Positions 33,226-42,065 of a DNA stretch of 64,000 nucleotides are shown here, piece after piece. A model generated the notes under the pieces. It was not told the origin of the DNA. It was given only the letters and a program-made list of their open reading frames with translations, and did not search any database. Within the stretch, counting starts at the first letter, position 1. The number at the start of each line of letters is the position of its first letter. This stretch comes from Ruminococcus_C sp963590855 (lineage in GTDB: Bacteria > Bacillota > Clostridia > Oscillospirales > Ruminococcaceae), in contig CAVAQT010000008.1 in assembly GCA_963590855.1 (NCBI GenBank), forward strand, positions 1 through 64,000, given 5' to 3'. The translations under genes and the position numbers were made by a program.

Positions 33226-33498
33226 ATGGTTTGTACGTTGGAAGAACTGCGCAACAAAGATGTAATCAATGTGGTGAATGGCGAAAACCTCGGACGGATC
33301 GATGACTTGCAGATGGATGCGCAGACCGCGTCAGTGACCGCATTGATTTTGTACGGCAGACCGCGGTTCTGGGGTATTCTCGGCCCGCGGGATAACTGCA
33401 TCATTGATTTCCACCAGATTCGCTTGGTCGGTAAGGACGTGATTCTGGTGGAATTGGGACGATTGTGTACAGACTGCACAAATATCAAGATAAACTAA
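33226..33498 (+). CDS. YlmC/YmxH family PRC-barrel protein
   Basis: 90 residues. A single PRC-barrel (CTLEELRNKDVINVVNGENLG then RIDDLQMD) with the R-P-R-F-W-G-I-L-G loop that marks the YlmC/YmxH sporulation-associated family. YmxH-type proteins are small and of unknown mechanism, found in spore formers. Preceded by AGAGGTGAT at 33212. Its presence, with YunB at 54377, suggests the host descends from or is a spore former. Confidence 0.88.
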   Translation: MVCTLEELRNKDVINVVNGENLGRIDDLQMDAQTASVTALILYGRPRFWGILGPRDNCIIDFHQIRLVGKDVILVELGRLCTDCTNIKIN

Positions 33499-33522
33499 CA
33501 GAAAATTTCTGCATAGAGAAAC

Positions 33523-33552
33523 TTGACCGGACAGCACGTTTTTTGGTATAAT
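33523..33552 (+). promoter_or_regulatory. Sigma-A promoter for rpsB-tsf
   Basis: TTGACC (33523-33528), 18-base spacer, TATAAT (33547-33552). About 110 bases of leader precede rpsB. Confidence 0.88.
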
Positions 33553-33572
33553 AATAAGGCAGTTCACACGTC

Positions 33573-33630
33573 TTTCTTGGCATATGCGGGTGCTTTGCGG
33601 CGATGCAGAGCCGGATATGCCCATAAGAAA
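33573..33630 (+). promoter_or_regulatory. Structured leader of rpsB, possible S2 autoregulation site
   Basis: TTTCTTGGCATAT (33573-33585) pairs with ATATGCC (33615-33621) and AAGAAA (33625-33630) across a three-base bulge, enclosing a GC-rich loop. Ribosomal protein leaders of this size often bind the encoded protein. No match to a named leader family can be claimed. Confidence 0.5.
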
Positions 33631-33671
33631 GGCGGAGGAAGCAAAACCATTTTATTTAGGAGGACTACACA

Positions 33672-34409
33672 ATGGGCGTAGTATCTATGAAGCAGCTCTT
33701 GGAAGCTGGCGTACACTTTGGTCACCAGACCAGAAGATGGAACCCGAAAATGGCTCCGTACATTTTCACCGAACGTAACGGCATCTACATCATCGACCTG
33801 CAGAAGACCGTAAAGAAGCTGGATGAAGCTTATATGTTCATCCGCGACCTGTCTGCACAGGGTGAGTCTGTACTGTTCGTTGGTACAAAGAAGCAGGCTG
33901 GCGATTCCATCAAGGAAGAAGCTACCCGTGCCGGCGCATACTATGTAAATGCACGTTGGCTGGGCGGTATGATGACAAACTTTACAACCATCCAGAGAAG
34001 AATCAAGCGTCTGGAACAGCTGCACGAGATGGAAAACGACGGCACATTTGATCTGTTGCCGAAGAAGGAAGTTGGTAAGCTGCAGCTGGAGATCGAAAAG
34101 CTGGAGAAATTCCTGGGCGGTATCAAGGATATGAAGAAGCTGCCGGGCGCACTGTTCATCGTTGACCCTCGCAAGGAGCGCATTGCTGTTGCCGAGGCAA
34201 AGAAGCTGAACATCCCGATCGTAGCTATCGTAGACACCAACTGTGATCCGGACGAGATCGATTATGTTATCCCGGGTAACGATGATGCAATCCGTGCCGT
34301 TAAGCTGATCGCTGGCGTTATGGCTGATGCAATCATCGAAGGCCGTCAGGGCGCTGACGCTGCTGCTGCCGAAGCTGCTGAAACTGCAGAAGCAGAGGCT
34401 GCTGAATAA
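33672..34409 (+). CDS. rpsB: 30S ribosomal protein S2
   Basis: 245 residues. The core MKQLLEAGVHFGHQTRRWNPKM, NGIYIIDLQKT, NARWLGGMMTNF and PIVAIVDTNCDPD are S2 hallmarks; the last 20 residues are an Ala/Glu-rich tail. Assembles late into the small subunit. Start ATG 33672 with AGGAGGAC upstream. Paired with tsf as in most bacteria, with an attenuator-like hairpin between them. Confidence 0.98.
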   Translation: MGVVSMKQLLEAGVHFGHQTRRWNPKMAPYIFTERNGIYIIDLQKTVKKLDEAYMFIRDLSAQGESVLFVGTKKQAGDSIKEEATRAGAYYVNARWLGGMMTNFTTIQRRIKRLEQLHEMENDGTFDLLPKKEVGKLQLEIEKLEKFLGGIKDMKKLPGALFIVDPRKERIAVAEAKKLNIPIVAIVDTNCDPDEIDYVIPGNDDAIRAVKLIAGVMADAIIEGRQGADAAAAEAAETAEAEAAE

Positions 34410-34437
34410 GCAAAACTGAAATATCTGTGAAATCAAG

Positions 34438-34480
34438 AACCCGAATATGTCTGGCGATTCTGCCTCTATTCGGGTTTTTT
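34438..34480 (+). terminator. Terminator/attenuator between rpsB and tsf
   Basis: AACCCGAATA (34438-34447) pairs with TATTCGGGTT (34467-34476), with an inner GGC/GCC helix, followed by a T-run to 34480. It probably lowers tsf relative to rpsB. Confidence 0.85.
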
Positions 34481-34520
34481 GAGACAAACATTTTGAAATA
34501 GGATTAGGAGGAAACATCCA

Positions 34521-35444
34521 ATGGCTAATTTTACTGCAAAAGATGTCAATGAACTGCGTAAGTCCACTGGCGTTGGCATGATGGACTGCAAGAAGGCTCT
34601 GACTGAGGCTGACGGCGATGTAGAAAAGGCAATCGAACTGCTGCGCGAAAAGGGACTGGCTACTCAGGCAAAGAAGGCTGGCCGTGTTGCTGCAGAAGGT
34701 ATGGTTGTTGCTAAGGTAAACGCTGACAACACTGTAGGCTGCGTTGTTGAAGTAAACTCTGAGACTGACTTCGTTGCAAATACCGATGAATTCAAGGCAT
34801 TTGTAAACCAGGTTGCAGATACTATCATCGAAAAGAATCCGGCAGATGTAGAAGCACTGAAGGCTACCACTGTATCCGGCGGTACAATGACTGTTGACGA
34901 AGCACTCCAGGAACTGTTCCTGAAGATTCGTGAGAACCTGCAGATCCGTCGTTTTGTTCGCATGGAAGGTATCCTCGTACCGTATATCCACGGCGGCGGC
35001 AAGATCGGCGTTATGGTTCGTGCAGAGTCTCCGGCTGGCGCAACACCGGAAGTTCTGGCAGCTGCAAAGGACTGCGCACTGCAGGTAGCTGCAATGAACC
35101 CGCCGTATCTGAAGCGCGAAGATGTTCCGGCTGCTGTTCTGGATGAAGAGAAGAAGATCATCCTGGCTCAGATGGCAGAAGACCCGAAGATGGCAAATAA
35201 GCCGGAACAGGTCAAGGAAAAGATCGCTGCTGGTAAGGTTGGCAAGTATTATGGCGAAAACTGCCTGCTGGAACAGGCTTTCGTAAAGGAAAACAAGGAA
35301 ACTGTTCAGAGCTATGTAGATGGCGTTGCAAAGGCAGCAGGCACTACAATTGCAATCACTGATTTCGTTCGTTTTGAGCGCGGCGAGGGCATTGAGAAGA
35401 AGGCTGACAATTTCGCAGAAGAAATTGCTAGCATGATCAAGTAA
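34521..35444 (+). CDS. tsf: Elongation factor Ts
   Basis: 307 residues. The N-terminal UBA-like helix ends in VGMMDCKKALTEADGD, with the EF-Tu contact TDFVA further on (ETDFVANTDEF). Two dimerisation-type core domains follow, as in mesophilic long forms, including MEGILVPYIH. It catalyses nucleotide exchange on EF-Tu. AGGAGGAAAC precedes the start. No separate promoter seen; likely fed by read-through of the attenuator. A terminator follows at 35475. Confidence 0.98.
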   Translation: MANFTAKDVNELRKSTGVGMMDCKKALTEADGDVEKAIELLREKGLATQAKKAGRVAAEGMVVAKVNADNTVGCVVEVNSETDFVANTDEFKAFVNQVADTIIEKNPADVEALKATTVSGGTMTVDEALQELFLKIRENLQIRRFVRMEGILVPYIHGGGKIGVMVRAESPAGATPEVLAAAKDCALQVAAMNPPYLKREDVPAAVLDEEKKIILAQMAEDPKMANKPEQVKEKIAAGKVGKYYGENCLLEQAFVKENKETVQSYVDGVAKAAGTTIAITDFVRFERGEGIEKKADNFAEEIASMIK

Positions 35445-35474
35445 GAATATTTTTTACAAGGCGATAATGCCGAA

Positions 35475-35509
35475 AAAAGGGAGCGTGGCGTTTGCCATGC
35501 TCTTTTTTT
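35475..35509 (+). terminator. Intrinsic terminator after tsf
   Basis: GAGCGTGGC (35481-35489) pairs with GCCATGCTC (35494-35502; one G-U), flanked by A-rich and seven-T tracts. Confidence 0.92.
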
Positions 35510-35528
35510 ATTTTTTTGCGAAAATCAC

Positions 35529-35557
35529 TTTACTTTTCCCGTGAAATAGTGTAAAAT
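35529..35557 (+). promoter_or_regulatory. Promoter for the pyrH-to-polC block
   Basis: TTTACT (35529-35534), 17-base spacer, TAAAAT (35552-35557). About 85 bases before the pyrH start. Confidence 0.75.
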
Positions 35558-35650
35558 AAAGATATAGACTGTCTTTCTATCGAAATGACGATTTTGAGAG
35601 ACGAACTGTTTCGTCCGAATTTATTGCATAAGCGAAAGGAAACAAGAAAT

Positions 35651-36382
35651 ATGGAACCTAAGTATCATCGAGTTCTTTTGAAATTGAGCGGTGAGGCACT
35701 TGCCGGCCCGAAAAAAACGGGATTAGATCCGGTTACAATGATGCCAATTTGTAAGAGCATCAAAAAGTGCGTCGATGCCGGCATACAGATGGGTATCGTT
35801 GTTGGCGGCGGAAACTTCTGGCGCGGCCGTTCCAGCGAAAATATGGATCGTACCAGAGCCGATCACATCGGAATGCTGGCAACCACAATGAATGCACTGG
35901 CTGTTGCCGATATGCTGGAATCTCTGGGCCTGGAAGTTCGCGTGCAGACTGCAATCAGCATGCAGCAGATCGCAGAACCGTATATCCGTAATCGTGCCAT
36001 CACACACCTGAAAAAGGGAAGAGTCGTGATTTTCGGCTGCGGCACAGGCAGTCCGTTCTTCTCCACAGATACTGCAGCAACACTGCGCGCTGTTGAGATC
36101 GAAGCGGATATCCTGCTGAAGGCAACGATGGTAGACGGCGTTTATGATAAGGATCCTCATAAGTATGAAGACGCGGTTCGCTATTCTCGTCTGACATTCA
36201 GCGACGTTCTCGGCAGCGCTCTGCAGGTCATGGACAGCACCGCTGCATCTATGTGCCGTGACAACAAAATGCCGATGCTGGTGTTCGATCTGAACCGTCC
36301 GGAAAACATTTACGATGCTGTGATGGGCGAAGATGTTGGTACTGTTGTTTCCGAAGTAGATCCCATTGCGTCCAAAGCATAA
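35651..36382 (+). CDS. pyrH: UMP kinase
   Basis: 243 residues from ATG 35651; a longer frame from 35585 would add 22 residues without family support. The amino acid kinase fold shows VLLKLSGEALAG at the start, VVGGGNFWRGR, TADHIGM-like RADHIGMLATTMNA, GTGSPFFSTDTAATLRA and the MVDGVYDKDP loop. Hexameric bacterial UMP kinase makes UDP for RNA and for envelope precursors. Heads the pyrH-frr-uppS-cdsA-dxr-rseP-ispG-polC run. Confidence 0.97.
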   Translation: MEPKYHRVLLKLSGEALAGPKKTGLDPVTMMPICKSIKKCVDAGIQMGIVVGGGNFWRGRSSENMDRTRADHIGMLATTMNALAVADMLESLGLEVRVQTAISMQQIAEPYIRNRAITHLKKGRVVIFGCGTGSPFFSTDTAATLRAVEIEADILLKATMVDGVYDKDPHKYEDAVRYSRLTFSDVLGSALQVMDSTAASMCRDNKMPMLVFDLNRPENIYDAVMGEDVGTVVSEVDPIASKA

Positions 36383-36442
36383 ACGATTTTTCTAACGCAT
36401 ATTTTAAAAAATGAAAGGAGCCCCATTTTGGGGAATATCGCT

Positions 36443-36997
36443 ATGAAAGAGATCATGAAAGAAACTGAAGACAAAATGAAGAAGTCCACAGACCGCCTGG
36501 CACACGAGTTTACAACCATTCGTGCAGGCCGTGCAAATCCGGCTGTTCTGGATAAGGTACAGGTTGATTACTACGGCGTACCGACACCGATTCAGCAGAT
36601 GGCAGCTGTATCCGTATCGGAAGCTCGTATCCTGGTGATCCAGCCGTGGGATGTGACTTCTCTGAAAGCAATCGAAAAAGCGATCCTCTCCTCTGATGTA
36701 GGCATCACTCCCACAAACGACGGCAAGGTTCTGCGTCTGGTATTCCCGCAGCTCACCGAAGATCGCCGTAAGGAACTCTGCAAGGAGATCAAGAAGCTGG
36801 GCGAGGAGTGCAAGGTTGCAGTTCGTAATGTTCGCCGGGATTCCATCGAAAAACTGAAAGCAAAGAAAAAGGCATCCGAACTGACTGAGGACGAAGTAAA
36901 AGACGGCGAAAAGCAGATTCAGGATGTAACCGATAAGTACGTTGCTGAGATCGATAAGATGGTAGCGGAAAAGGATAAGGAGATCATGAGCATCTAA
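36443..36997 (+). CDS. frr: Ribosome recycling factor
   Basis: 184 residues from ATG 36443, matching the usual length of 185 and aligning MKEIMKETEDKMKKS with known N termini. A TTG at 36428 in the same frame is better placed behind AAAGGAG (36415-36421) and would add five residues (MGNIA); the choice is uncertain. Core motifs: TIRAGRANPAVLDKV, YYGVPTPIQQMA, RRKELCKEIKKLGEE, VAVRNVRRD. Splits post-termination ribosomes with EF-G. Confidence 0.95.
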   Translation: MKEIMKETEDKMKKSTDRLAHEFTTIRAGRANPAVLDKVQVDYYGVPTPIQQMAAVSVSEARILVIQPWDVTSLKAIEKAILSSDVGITPTNDGKVLRLVFPQLTEDRRKELCKEIKKLGEECKVAVRNVRRDSIEKLKAKKKASELTEDEVKDGEKQIQDVTDKYVAEIDKMVAEKDKEIMSI

Positions 36998-37051
36998 CCA
37001 GGATGCCATTTCCCATCCGGTCCTAGGAAACAGAATAGGAGATGAAACAAC

Positions 37052-37819
37052 ATGGCTCTGCCATTTTTCAACAAAAAAATTTCCCCCAAGGACGAATCCA
37101 ACACGGGCGCAATCGCTCTGCCGGAACAGCTTCCGCAGCATGTCGGCTTCATTATGGACGGCAACGGCAGATGGGCGACCAAACGCGGCATGCCCCGAAA
37201 ATTCGGACACCGTGAAGGTGCAAAGAACTTTAAAGATCTGTCATTGTATTGCCGCGATATCGGTCTGCGCAATGCCTCTTTCTATGTGTTTTCCACAGAG
37301 AACTGGAAGCGTCCTCAGGATGAGGTAGATGCGATCATGGATCTGTTCTGGGATTATCTCTGCGAGGCGGATCAGTATCTGGAGCGGCGCGTCCGCATGG
37401 TGTTCGTGGGAGACAGAAGCCGCCTACAGGATCGCCTGCAAAAGAAAATGGAAGAATTGGAACATGATTCCCGTGATTTCGAGAAAATGAACCTGATTCT
37501 TGCCATCAACTACGGCGGCAGAGATGAGATCAAGCATGCAACACAGGAAATCGCAAAGGAAGTGCAGTCGGGAATACTGTCTCCGGATGCGATCACTGAG
37601 CAGACGATCGCAGATCATTTGTATACGGCCGGTCTGCCGGATGTCGATCTGCTGATCCGTCCTAGCGGCGAACTGCGGCTGTCCAACTATCTGATCTGGC
37701 AGTGTGCCTATGCCGAGTATTATTTCACCAACATTTTGTGGCCTGATTTCAACCGGAATGAATTGAACCGTGCCCTCGTTGATTTTGCGCAGCGCGGCAG
37801 ACGTTTTGGGGGAATTTGA
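37052..37819 (+). CDS. uppS: Isoprenyl transferase (undecaprenyl diphosphate synthase)
   Basis: 255 residues. HVGFIMDGNGRWATKRG carries the catalytic Asp of the P-x-x-A-x-I-M-D-G-N-G-R signature; GHREGAKNF, YVFSTENWKRP and DLLIRPSGELRLSNYLIWQ are the remaining conserved blocks. Condenses isopentenyl units onto farnesyl diphosphate to make the lipid carrier for peptidoglycan. Has an unusual Lys/Pro-rich N-terminal extension of about 30 residues before the signature. The stop overlaps a possible cdsA start. Confidence 0.96.
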   Translation: MALPFFNKKISPKDESNTGAIALPEQLPQHVGFIMDGNGRWATKRGMPRKFGHREGAKNFKDLSLYCRDIGLRNASFYVFSTENWKRPQDEVDAIMDLFWDYLCEADQYLERRVRMVFVGDRSRLQDRLQKKMEELEHDSRDFEKMNLILAINYGGRDEIKHATQEIAKEVQSGILSPDAITEQTIADHLYTAGLPDVDLLIRPSGELRLSNYLIWQCAYAEYYFTNILWPDFNRNELNRALVDFAQRGRRFGGI

Positions 37820-37821
37820 GC

Positions 37822-38637
37822 ATGAAAGTACGAATTATTTCTGGTGTTGTCGGCGGCATTTTAGCGGTTTTGATTTTGCTTTTGCATAAGACATTCGTAT
37901 TTCCGCTGGCGATTGCAGCGCTCATTTGCATTGCACTGTTTGAACTGTTTCGTGCCGGAAAATGCATGCATTGCCGCATCTCCATCGGCGCAGGTTTTCT
38001 CTATGGCGCAGCACTTCCTTTTCTGCAATATTATGGAAATTATACCGCAGTGATTGCGCTGACATTCCTGTGTATTGTTGCCATGTTTGCCGAGATGGTA
38101 TTGCTGCATAAGCACATCACCTATCAGTGTACACTCTTCATCGCTGCGATCACACTGCTGGTCTCACACTCTCTGAGCATGCTGAACACACTTTTGCATA
38201 TCAGCAGTTTTGGCCTGGCAAGCGTGATCCTGGCGCTCTGCTCCGCGTGGATCGCAGACACAGGCGCGTATTTTGCCGGAACATTTCTGGGGAAGCATAA
38301 GCTCTGCCCGGAGATCAGCCCCAAAAAAACGGTGGAAGGCTTCTTCGGCGGCATTGTTGCAGACGTGATCTTCATGGTGATTTTTGCGCTGATCTATAGC
38401 CTGATTGCGCATGCACATGTACATTACCTCTGGCTGATCTTTATTGGTATGGTCTGCGCCGTTATCAGCGTCTTAGGCGATCTGAGCGCATCCGTTTTAA
38501 AGCGCCAGCAGGGAATCAAAGATTTTGGCAATATTATGCCCGGACACGGCGGTGTCATGGATCGCTTCGACAGTGTGCTTTTCACTGTTCCGGCTTTCTA
38601 TGCGCTGGAAATGATGTATCCGGTGTTCTTTGGATAA
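37822..38637 (+). CDS. cdsA: Phosphatidate cytidylyltransferase (CDP-diglyceride synthase)
   Basis: 271 residues from ATG 37822, with GGGGGAA upstream; TTG 37816 is an alternative. Seven or eight membrane segments. The C-terminal CDP-DAG synthase signature is present as KRQQGIKDFGNIMPGHGG followed by VMDRFDS. Makes CDP-diacylglycerol for phospholipid synthesis in the membrane. Follows uppS by two bases, a conserved pairing. Confidence 0.95.
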   Translation: MKVRIISGVVGGILAVLILLLHKTFVFPLAIAALICIALFELFRAGKCMHCRISIGAGFLYGAALPFLQYYGNYTAVIALTFLCIVAMFAEMVLLHKHITYQCTLFIAAITLLVSHSLSMLNTLLHISSFGLASVILALCSAWIADTGAYFAGTFLGKHKLCPEISPKKTVEGFFGGIVADVIFMVIFALIYSLIAHAHVHYLWLIFIGMVCAVISVLGDLSASVLKRQQGIKDFGNIMPGHGGVMDRFDSVLFTVPAFYALEMMYPVFFG

Positions 38638-38639
38638 TT

Positions 38640-38696
38640 GCATGACTTCATGCACAAATCACACGATGCGAGGCTCTCTGTGCGTTGCATCGTGTG
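38640..38696 (+). other. Hairpins between cdsA and dxr
   Basis: GCATGA/TCATGC (38640-38653) and CACACGATGC (38660-38669)/GCATCGTGTG (38687-38696). No T-run, so not a standard terminator; the longer stem may control read-through to dxr or be a processing site. Confidence 0.5.
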
Positions 38697-38765
38697 TGGT
38701 GTTTATAAGAGCCTGCCGGCGTATCTTTTCGCGCGCAAGGCTTGTTAAAGAAGGAGACAGTAAAA

Positions 38766-39911
38766 ATGGGAAAACGTATCTCGATTCTTGGCTCGACTGG
38801 TTCTATCGGTACCCAGTCCCTGGAAGTTGCAAAAGCACATCATATGCAGGTCTATGCCCTGGCAGCAAATCGAAATATCAAGCTGCTGGAACAGCAGACA
38901 AGAGAATTTCAGCCCAAAAAGGTTTGCATTTTTGAACCGGATCAGTATGCAGAGCTGAATCAGCGCTTGTCAGATCTGCCTGTTCAGGTGCTTTGCGGCA
39001 TGGAGGGGCTATGCGACATTGCTTCCGATACAAATGCGGACATTCTGATCAATTCGGTTGTCGGCATGGTTGGCCTGCTTCCGACATTGACCGCAATTTC
39101 TGCCGGATTGGACATTGCTCTTGCCAATAAAGAGACGCTGGTTGCCGGCGGTTCTCTGGTCATGGATCAGGCTGCGAAAAAGGGCGTACATATCTATCCC
39201 GTGGACAGCGAGCACTCTGCGATTTTCCAGTGCTTGCAGGGAAACAAGCGGGAACAGCTGAATAAGATCATTCTGACTGCATCTGGCGGCCCGTTCTTTG
39301 GAAAGACTCGTGCCGAACTGGAAAGCGTCACCGTAGCAGATGCCTTGAACCATCCCAATTGGAGCATGGGCAATAAGATTACCATTGACTCTGCAACGCT
39401 GATGAACAAGGGACTGGAATTTATCGAAGCAAAGTGGCTCTTTGACCTGACACCGGATCAGATCGAGATCGTTGTACACCGCCAGAGCGTTGTGCATTCC
39501 GCAGTAGAATACCAGGATTGCTCTGTGATCGCACAGCTGGGCGTTCCGGATATGAAGATCCCGATCCAGTATGCACTGCTGTATCCGGATCGCATGTCCT
39601 GCCCAACAAAGCAGCTGTCCCTGACAGATTACGGGACATTGACATTCGAGAAACCGGATATGGAGACCTTTACATGCTTAAAGACTGCCATTGCAGCAAT
39701 TACAGTGGGCGGCACTGCGCCGTGTATTGTAAACGGGGCGAATGAAGTAGCTGTAGCAGCCTTTTTAGCCGGAAAAATTCCGTTTTTGGAGATCGGGGCG
39801 CTGGCACAGCAGGCAATGCAGTCCATTCCGGCTGTCAAGATCGAAACTTATGAGGATGTGATGAAGGCTGACACCAAGGCGCGCGAATTTGTCCGCGGCG
39901 CCATTGCATAG
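38766..39911 (+). CDS. dxr: 1-deoxy-D-xylulose 5-phosphate reductoisomerase
   Basis: 381 residues from ATG 38766 behind AAGGAGA; an in-frame start at 38742 overlaps no known homology. NADPH-binding loop GSTGSIGTQSL near the start; LANKETLVAGG, PVDSEHSAIFQ, TASGGPFFG and NHPNWSMGNKITIDSATLMN then KGLEFIEA are the conserved active-site blocks. Second step of the MEP pathway to IPP/DMAPP, which supplies UppS and MiaA. Next to rseP and ispG, a standard arrangement. Confidence 0.97.
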   Translation: MGKRISILGSTGSIGTQSLEVAKAHHMQVYALAANRNIKLLEQQTREFQPKKVCIFEPDQYAELNQRLSDLPVQVLCGMEGLCDIASDTNADILINSVVGMVGLLPTLTAISAGLDIALANKETLVAGGSLVMDQAAKKGVHIYPVDSEHSAIFQCLQGNKREQLNKIILTASGGPFFGKTRAELESVTVADALNHPNWSMGNKITIDSATLMNKGLEFIEAKWLFDLTPDQIEIVVHRQSVVHSAVEYQDCSVIAQLGVPDMKIPIQYALLYPDRMSCPTKQLSLTDYGTLTFEKPDMETFTCLKTAIAAITVGGTAPCIVNGANEVAVAAFLAGKIPFLEIGALAQQAMQSIPAVKIETYEDVMKADTKAREFVRGAIA

Positions 39912-39925
39912 AAAGGAATCTGTAG

Positions 39926-40993
39926 ATGCAGCATATTGTAACCATCCTGATTGCGATCATTATCTTTGGTCTCATTATCGGAATCCATGAGTTTGGTCAT
40001 TTTATCGTTGCAAAATTAAATAAGATTCAAGTGAATCAGTTTGCGATCGGTATGGGGCCGAAGCTCCTGCATTTTCAAAAAGGAGAGACAGAATACTCTC
40101 TTCGCCTGTTTCCGATCGGCGGATTTTGCGCCATGGAGGGCGAAGACCAGTCCAGTGATAACCCGAATGCCTTTGAGAAAAAGGCGGTGTGGCGGCGGAT
40201 GACTGTCGTTCTTGCCGGGGCATTTATGAACCTGGTATTGGGCTTTCTGCTGATTGCAATTTTGCTGTGTACCGCACAGAAAGTGCCTTCTCTGACCATT
40301 GCCCGCTTTGCAGAAACGACCAATGCATCGGGAGAAACGATCAGTGCAGCAGAAAGCGAACGCTCCGGATTGCAAGTGGGAGATAAAATCGTTGCCATTG
40401 ACGGCAGCCATATTTTTTCTACCACTGACCTGATCTATAAGCTGAAAACCACAGACAGCGAGACATATGACATTACCGTAAAACGTGACGGCGAACGCGT
40501 TACACTTCAGGATGTCAAATTCCATAACGATAATACAGATGGCTTGCTGGACTTTGCAGTAGAAGGAAAAGCCAAGAATCCGATCACCATCGTCTCTTAT
40601 GCAGCAAAAGATACCGTAGCGACTGCAAAGCTGATCTGGATGTCTCTGGTCGAATTGGTCAGCGGAAAGTACAGCCTAAAGGATCTTTCCGGCCCGGTGG
40701 GCACTGTCAGCGTGATCGAACAGGCGGCCTCCAGCGGCGATAATCTTCTGGAACGAATACAGTCCGTCATGAACCTGACCATTTTCATTACAGTAAATGT
40801 CGGCGTATTCAATTTGCTTCCGATTCCCGGACTGGATGGCAGCCGGTTTGTATTCCTTTTGATTGAAGCGATTCGCAGAAAGCCCATCGCCAAAGAACGG
40901 GAAGCAATGGTGCACTTTGTGGGAATGGCAGCGCTGTTTCTGCTGATGATCCTGGTGACAGTACAAGATGTAGGGCGCTTTTTCAAAAATTAG
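39926..40993 (+). CDS. rseP: RIP metalloprotease RseP (site-2 protease)
   Basis: 355 residues. Zinc site HEFGH at residues 21-25 in the first membrane segment; a PDZ domain lies about 125-205 (LQVGDKIVAIDGSHI); the third ligand is in NLLPIPGLDGSRF; the last segment is hydrophobic. Cleaves membrane-embedded substrates such as anti-sigma factors or remnant signal peptides. Position between dxr and ispG is conserved in Clostridia and Bacilli. Confidence 0.96.
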   Translation: MQHIVTILIAIIIFGLIIGIHEFGHFIVAKLNKIQVNQFAIGMGPKLLHFQKGETEYSLRLFPIGGFCAMEGEDQSSDNPNAFEKKAVWRRMTVVLAGAFMNLVLGFLLIAILLCTAQKVPSLTIARFAETTNASGETISAAESERSGLQVGDKIVAIDGSHIFSTTDLIYKLKTTDSETYDITVKRDGERVTLQDVKFHNDNTDGLLDFAVEGKAKNPITIVSYAAKDTVATAKLIWMSLVELVSGKYSLKDLSGPVGTVSVIEQAASSGDNLLERIQSVMNLTIFITVNVGVFNLLPIPGLDGSRFVFLLIEAIRRKPIAKEREAMVHFVGMAALFLLMILVTVQDVGRFFKN

Positions 40994-41006
40994 GGAGTGA
41001 CATTTT

Positions 41007-42044
41007 ATGAGAGATATAAAACCGGTAAAAGTGGGGAACTGCGTCTTAGACGGCAGTCATATTTACATTCAGTCCATGCTGAATACACGTTCAGATGACA
41101 TTGCAGGCAGCGTGGCGCAGGCGGTCGCCCTGGAACAGGCAGGCTGTGAGATCGTTCGCGCAGCAATTCCCAATCGCGAAGCCATCGCGCTGATTCCGGC
41201 CATCAAGGAAAAGATCACGATTCCGCTTGTTGCGGATATTCACTTTGACTATCGCCTGGCGCTGGAGGCTGCTGCCGCTGGCATCGATAAAATACGCATC
41301 AATCCCGGAAATATCGGCGGCATGAGCCGTGTCCGCGAGGTAGTGAAGGCTTGTCAGAGCAGACATATCCCTATCCGGATCGGCGTAAATTCCGGCTCGC
41401 TGGAAAAGGAGATCCTCGCAAAGTACGGCGCACCCACTGCCGAAGCTTTGGTTGAAAGCGCAATGGGACATGTGCGTATGCTGGAAGAATGTGACTTCGA
41501 TGACATTGTCATTTCCATGAAATCTTCGGATGTCAACACCATGATCGATGCCTATCGTCTTTGCGCGCAGCAGTGCCGCTATCCGCTGCATTTGGGCGTG
41601 ACAGAAGCCGGTACAGAGCGCATGGGCCTAATCAAATCTGCGATCGGTATCGGCGCACTTCTGCATGACGGCATCGGAGAAACCATTCGTGTTTCCCTGA
41701 CAGAAGACCCGGTAAAGGAAATCAAAGCTGCCAGAGATATCCTCAAGTGTATCGGCAAACGGGGCGGCCCGCAGATCGTCTCCTGTCCGACCTGTGGCAG
41801 AACGAGGATCGACCTTGTAAAAACCGCCAAAGAAGTCGAAGCTGCATTGGAAAATGTAGATAAGGACATTAAGGTTGCTGTCATGGGCTGCGTTGTCAAT
41901 GGCCCGGGAGAAGCCCGTGAAGCAGACATCGGCATTGCCGGCGGCGATGGATGCGCCATGCTGTTCCGCAAGGGAACTGTCCTGCGAAAGGTCGCAGAAG
42001 CAGACATTGTTCCGGAACTCATGGCGGAAATTGAAAAAATGTAA
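41007..42044 (+). CDS. ispG: (E)-4-hydroxy-3-methylbut-2-enyl-diphosphate synthase
   Basis: 345 residues. TIM-barrel part with VQSMLNTRS-like IQSMLNTRSDD, LVADIHFDYRLAL, KIRINPGNIG and GVNSGSLEKEIL; C-terminal 4Fe-4S ligands in SCPTCGRTRIDLV and VMGCVVNGPGEA, where the family expects three Cys and one Glu. Penultimate MEP pathway enzyme. Lies 13 bases after rseP. The intergenic gap to polC has an 18-bp hairpin. Confidence 0.97.
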   Translation: MRDIKPVKVGNCVLDGSHIYIQSMLNTRSDDIAGSVAQAVALEQAGCEIVRAAIPNREAIALIPAIKEKITIPLVADIHFDYRLALEAAAAGIDKIRINPGNIGGMSRVREVVKACQSRHIPIRIGVNSGSLEKEILAKYGAPTAEALVESAMGHVRMLEECDFDDIVISMKSSDVNTMIDAYRLCAQQCRYPLHLGVTEAGTERMGLIKSAIGIGALLHDGIGETIRVSLTEDPVKEIKAARDILKCIGKRGGPQIVSCPTCGRTRIDLVKTAKEVEAALENVDKDIKVAVMGCVVNGPGEAREADIGIAGGDGCAMLFRKGTVLRKVAEADIVPELMAEIEKM

Positions 42045-42065
42045 GAACTGTGTTTTGCATCTGGG

